From: Euryarchaeota archaeon UBA242
GTDB lineage: Archaea > Thermoplasmatota > Poseidoniia > Poseidoniales > Poseidoniaceae
Reading direction: 5' to 3'
NCBI GenBank assembly: GCA_002499015.1
Contig: DAJY01000124.1
Location: 1 to 8,137, forward strand
Length of the DNA: 8,137 nt
Both the position numbers and the translations under genes were made by a program. Positions 5,938 through 8,137 of the stretch are shown here, one piece after another (position 1 is the first letter of the stretch; the number at the start of each line of letters is the position of its first letter). The notes under the pieces were generated by a model. That model worked only from the letters and a program-made list of their open reading frames with translations, was not told where the DNA came from and made no database searches.

Positions 5938-6780
5938 ATGGCATGGCCATTTAGTGGCGGAGCTGGAGTTACCCAGGATGCAGACGCTTTATTGAGTGAA
6001 GAACGCTTGAAGATTATGGCAAATGTTGCCATTGAACAAGTCCCTCTCCCAGAAGAGGGTGAACTCAGTGAAGAAGATGCTTGGACAATTTCCCCTGGAC
6101 CAACCAAAGCCCGCCTCAACAGTATCGGAAGCGTGCCGAGTGTGGCAGCAAGCCTCGCTCCTGCTCAATCAGTGAATCTGAATGCACAAGTTGACACTTC
6201 TAGTTTGGAACGTCTAATCAGTTCACGTCTCGACATGGTCGAAGATGTACTCAGATTGGTTGAACATAAATTAGATGAAGCATCAACTAATAAATATGGA
6301 TCACAATCCGAAGGCGCATCAGAAGATGAGTCTATGGATGATGATGCAAACAGTGGAGATGTAATCATCACTGCATCAGGAGAAGTCATTACCACTACTG
6401 GTATTGACAGAATGATGGATGAAGATAATGCACCGTTAGTTGAGTTGTATGAAGCACAGGCCCTCAAAGCAAATCCGTTCCTTGTCGCGCCATCTGATGG
6501 TCTCGGCGGGGGTAAAAGTCAAATTGGAGGCCCGACGATATCGGCTCTGCTTCTAGACAACATGTCTGGAATGGCAGCGGTCAGTTTCACTCAGAAGGCT
6601 ATCGATTCAGGAATGTTAACAGCGGATGAAGGAAAAACGGTAATGGCAATTGTACAATTGGCAGCACCGGGAGAATCGGAAGCAGCACTTGAAGACCATC
6701 TTGGTAACAAAGAGCTTCTAACACTCTCCGCCCTAGTCGAATCTTGGCGTAGTTCAGTTGGATTACGAGGTGAATTGTGA
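5938..6780 (+). CDS. Archaellum cytoplasmic accessory protein, ArlC/D/E (FlaC/D/E) type
   Basis: This 280-residue acidic protein has no signal peptide or membrane helix. Residues about 88-116 look like a coiled coil (hydrophobic heptads, ISSRLDMVEDVLRLVEHKLD), which is usual for FlaC/FlaD. Residues 117-165 are a low-complexity acidic linker. Residues about 200-275 match the general shape of the FlaD/E domain: a helix with L-L ... G, then a helix ending in A-I-D-S-G-M-L-T-A-D-E, corresponding to the Y-Y-x-x-I-G-W-I-S-E-E signature, here without the aromatic Y-Y and W. The position directly after the archaellins and before ArlF is where flaC/D/E genes sit in Euryarchaeota. In those archaea these proteins form the cytoplasmic ring of the motor and link to the chemotaxis adaptor CheF. 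One protein here appears to replace the usual two or three. The exact letter cannot be decided. Confidence 0.72.
   Translation: MAWPFSGGAGVTQDADALLSEERLKIMANVAIEQVPLPEEGELSEEDAWTISPGPTKARLNSIGSVPSVAASLAPAQSVNLNAQVDTSSLERLISSRLDMVEDVLRLVEHKLDEASTNKYGSQSEGASEDESMDDDANSGDVIITASGEVITTTGIDRMMDEDNAPLVELYEAQALKANPFLVAPSDGLGGGKSQIGGPTISALLLDNMSGMAAVSFTQKAIDSGMLTADEGKTVMAIVQLAAPGESEAALEDHLGNKELLTLSALVESWRSSVGLRGEL
6767..6773 (+). promoter_or_regulatory. Shine-Dalgarno site for ArlF inside the preceding gene
   Basis: GAGGTGA lies 8 bases before ATG 6782 and inside the last codons of the ArlC/D/E-type gene. It selects ATG 6782 over the in-frame TTG at 6758, which lacks such a site and would add eight polar residues ahead of the hydrophobic helix. 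Confidence 0.75.
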
Positions 6781-6781
6781 A

Positions 6782-7423
6782 ATGGGTGCTTCGGTCGGAA
6801 TCGGAGGTTTGATTATTGGCATGACCATGTTGGTCGTGTTCTCTATGGTAGTGGCGTCTATTGATGCAAAAGTTGATTCTTCACTACAAACAATCGATTC
6901 GGCCAATGAAGCATTGCCCGCTTTCACCATCGACGATGCCACCCTTTGGGAAGGCGCAGTCGTCGATGTTCAGATCGGCAGTGGAGGAAGTGGATATACT
7001 AATGGAAATCTAGTCTCTTCAACAGGTAATGGTGGCTTTGCAGGCACCTTTACTGTTGACGGTAGTGGTGCGATAATAGGCGTGGCAATCACCAGCCACG
7101 GCAATTACTCGTCCGCACCAACTATCGTTGTTCAAGGACAGACTCCAACATCATCCGCAACCTTCACTGCAACGCTCGGAAATTTCATTCACTCGAATAT
7201 CACTAATACAGGTTCACAGATAACCCCACTAAGAGAAATTTGGATATTTTCCGATGGCGATAATCCAACCAATCTCGGAAGCATATACCCGAGTGGAGGT
7301 AATAACCCACATTGGTATTCTGGTGAAACACTTCATGTCCAGTGGGCAGAAAGTGGGACATTACCTGTTTCTAGAGTTTCAATTACAGTCAAAGGTGTCA
7401 GCATGGCATCAACACTTGCATGA
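6782..7423 (+). CDS. flaF: Archaellum stator protein ArlF (FlaF) with inserted beta-repeat domain
   Basis: The protein has 213 residues. An uncleaved N-terminal membrane helix at residues 6-27 follows M-G-A-S, as in FlaF proteins, and a beta-sandwich domain outside the membrane follows. The ITNTGS motif (residues 140-145) and the closing strands (about 180-206) match the FlaF/FlaG beta core. In archaea where it was studied, ArlF binds the S-layer and, with ArlG, forms the envelope stator of the archaellum motor. Between the first strand (about 48-60) and the N-T-G strand lies an extra segment, residues 60-131, made of two similar units and carrying G-S-G-G-S-G-Y-T, so the protein is longer than typical FlaF (roughly 120-170 residues). 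Two sequons (NYS, NIT) are present. The gene starts one base after the upstream stop codon and ends where the ArlG ribosome site begins. F and G are similar folds; I assign F from order and the M-G-A-S start. Confidence 0.82.
   Translation: MGASVGIGGLIIGMTMLVVFSMVVASIDAKVDSSLQTIDSANEALPAFTIDDATLWEGAVVDVQIGSGGSGYTNGNLVSSTGNGGFAGTFTVDGSGAIIGVAITSHGNYSSAPTIVVQGQTPTSSATFTATLGNFIHSNITNTGSQITPLREIWIFSDGDNPTNLGSIYPSGGNNPHWYSGETLHVQWAESGTLPVSRVSITVKGVSMASTLA
6959..7174 (+). repeat. Two-unit beta repeat inserted in ArlF (G-G-S-G-Y-T type)
   Basis: Residues 60-93 and 98-131 of ArlF align: V-V-D-V-Q-I-G-S-G-G-S-G-Y-T ... F-A-G-T-F-T-V against I-I-G-V-A-I-T-S-H-G-N-Y-S ... S-A-T-F-T-A-T-L, joined by D-G-S-G-A. 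The unit resembles the 'V-T-x-x-G-S-G-Y-T-x-x-P-T-V ... A-T-A-T-V' repeats common in structural proteins of marine viruses and bacteria (recalled from family knowledge, not searched). Confidence 0.6.
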
Positions 7424-7428
7424 GGTGA
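7422..7428 (+). promoter_or_regulatory. Shine-Dalgarno site overlapping the ArlF stop codon
   Basis: GAGGTGA overlaps the TGA stop at 7421-7423 and lies 4 bases before ATG 7433. The same TGAGGTGA arrangement joins the two archaellin genes, so a terminating ribosome can restart at once. Confidence 0.8.
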
Positions 7429-7432
7429 ATAT

Positions 7433-7927
7433 ATGGCAGATGGAGGAGCATCAACATTCATTTTGCTGGTCACTGCATTGTTAGTGTCAGGATCTGTTTC
7501 GGCGATTCTAATCAATCAATGGGGGGATATGTCTAACGCTCTTGAAGAAAACCGCAAGGGCAAAGAAGCTGATGCCCAAACTTCAGTCTCTTTTGCAGGT
7601 GATGCGATGGAGGTTGAATATGATGATTCAGTAAGCCCTAATGTAATGACGTTTTATCTTCAAAACACAGGACAATATGTTCTTGATGAAAGTACTCTTG
7701 TAGTGATTGTTGATGGAACCTCAGTAACATCAAGTATAACAGCAACAATCGTGCCAACTGGTACAGTTTGGAACGATGTTAAGTTATTAAAAGTGGAGGT
7801 TTTTTCTAATTCCTGGACATATCAAAATAACGATGGAGTGAGCCTTTCGGTAGTAGTTTCTTCTGAAGTTACATCCGGTTACCGTGGAACTGATACAATG
7901 AATATCGAGGTGAGATTAGATGTCTGA
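7433..7927 (+). CDS. flaG: Archaellum stator protein ArlG (FlaG)
   Basis: The protein has 164 residues. Residues 7-28 form one N-terminal membrane helix (STFILLVTALLVSGSVSAIL), followed by a short polar linker rich in E and K. Residues about 50-163 form a beta-rich domain with the Y-L-Q-N-T-G-Q-Y-V-L-D motif (75-85) and I-V-D-G turn (92-95) that mark FlaG proteins, in which N-T-G is followed by a strand and a V-x-V-D-G turn. ArlG forms filaments capped by ArlF in the pseudoperiplasm and anchors the motor to the envelope in the species where this was examined. No large insertion is present, unlike the neighbouring ArlF. The gene overlaps arlH by 8 bases, which supports coupled expression of stator and motor parts. 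FlaF is the alternative label, less likely given the order. Confidence 0.85.
   Translation: MADGGASTFILLVTALLVSGSVSAILINQWGDMSNALEENRKGKEADAQTSVSFAGDAMEVEYDDSVSPNVMTFYLQNTGQYVLDESTLVVIVDGTSVTSSITATIVPTGTVWNDVKLLKVEVFSNSWTYQNNDGVSLSVVVSSEVTSGYRGTDTMNIEVRLDV
7907..7913 (+). promoter_or_regulatory. Shine-Dalgarno site for ArlH inside arlG
   Basis: GAGGTGA within the last codons of arlG lies 6 bases before ATG 7920 and supports that start despite the 8-base overlap with arlG. Confidence 0.75.
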
Positions 7928-8137
7928 TGGAATAGATACAGAGGATCCTCTGTTCGCAGCACATAAGCCGGTTGAAGACGGATTCCCATTCGTCTTAGAA
8001 ACCGATTCACTTGCTGATTCAATGGGTTCAAGATTACCTAATCGTTCATTATATGTCGTTCAGGGTGATGTCGGTTCTGGAAAATCTTTGATGGGTCAAA
8101 GATTATCTTATGGGCTTGCAGAAAACGATGTCAAAGT
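7920..8137 (+). CDS. flaH: Archaellum motor protein ArlH (FlaH), RecA/KaiC-like, 3' partial
   Basis: Only the first 72 residues are in the window. A Walker A motif, GDVGSGKS, lies at residues 49-56, preceded by a strand (SLYVVQ) and followed by a helix (LMGQRLSYGL), matching the start of FlaH and other KaiC-like proteins. The sequence L-E-T-D-S-L-A-D-S-M-G-S-R-L-P before it corresponds to the N-D-E-L-D-x-R-L-G-G-x-I-P region of the family, but the G-G pair is changed to M-G-S. About 20 acidic residues precede the conserved region, more than I recall for typical FlaH. ArlH binds ATP and docks on the motor ATPase ArlI. Its place directly after F and G is the conserved archaellum order. The Walker B region and C-terminus cannot be judged. 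Confidence 0.88.
   Translation, partial: MSDGIDTEDPLFAAHKPVEDGFPFVLETDSLADSMGSRLPNRSLYVVQGDVGSGKSLMGQRLSYGLAENDVK

Noticed and set aside
7254..7484. Plus-strand 76-codon frame across the arlF/arlG junction
   Set aside because: It overlaps two well-supported genes in another frame and has no domain or ribosome site.
1..8137. CRISPR array, tRNA, rRNA, insertion sequence or prophage boundary
   Set aside because: Almost the whole window is compact co-directional coding sequence; the only gaps are under 80 bases and contain no direct repeat array, tRNA cloverleaf or terminal inverted repeat that I can see.

Overview
The window is AT-rich, and every gene I can support lies on the + strand. It reads as archaeal. 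It carries paired archaellins with a class III signal-peptide region followed by archaellum accessory genes in the order B-B-(C/D/E)-F-G-H. It also uses strong GAGGTGA/GGTGAT-type Shine-Dalgarno sites, several placed across the stop codon of the preceding gene. Archaellum gene order, acidic proteins, moderate GC and large Ig-like NEW3/CARDB-type surface proteins fit a marine Euryarchaeota lineage such as Marine Group II (Candidatus Poseidoniales). That taxonomic placement is inference; the archaellum assignment is much firmer.

Region 1 (1-4649) holds two unrecognised genes. The first is cut by the left edge and encodes a very large surface protein: at least five to six Ig-like repeats marked by a T-N-x-G-N motif, at least 17 N-glycosylation sequons, five C-terminal membrane helices and a cytoplasmic tail. 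The second overlaps its stop codon (ATGA) and encodes a soluble protein with an acidic N-terminus, a coiled coil and a NEW3-like beta domain. Overlap and topology suggest the two act together across the membrane, but no function can be named.

Region 2 (4650-4726) is a short intergenic stretch with a perfect 12-bp palindrome and an A-rich run, a plausible promoter for the archaellum genes.

Region 3 (4727-8137) is the archaellum operon: two filament proteins (FlaB/ArlB), a bulged hairpin with a cUUCGg loop, an ArlC/D/E-type cytoplasmic scaffold protein, ArlF with an unusual inserted two-unit beta repeat, ArlG, and the start of the ATPase-like ArlH, cut by the right edge after its Walker A motif. 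The archaellins form the filament, ArlF and ArlG the envelope-spanning stator, and ArlC/D/E and ArlH the cytoplasmic motor platform. The motor ATPase ArlI and membrane platform ArlJ would be expected just downstream.

The most unusual features are the giant glycoprotein/coiled-coil pair upstream, the insertion inside ArlF, the acidic non-basic archaellin leaders, the absence of N-glycosylation sequons in both archaellins, and the hairpin placed exactly at the border between filament genes and motor genes.
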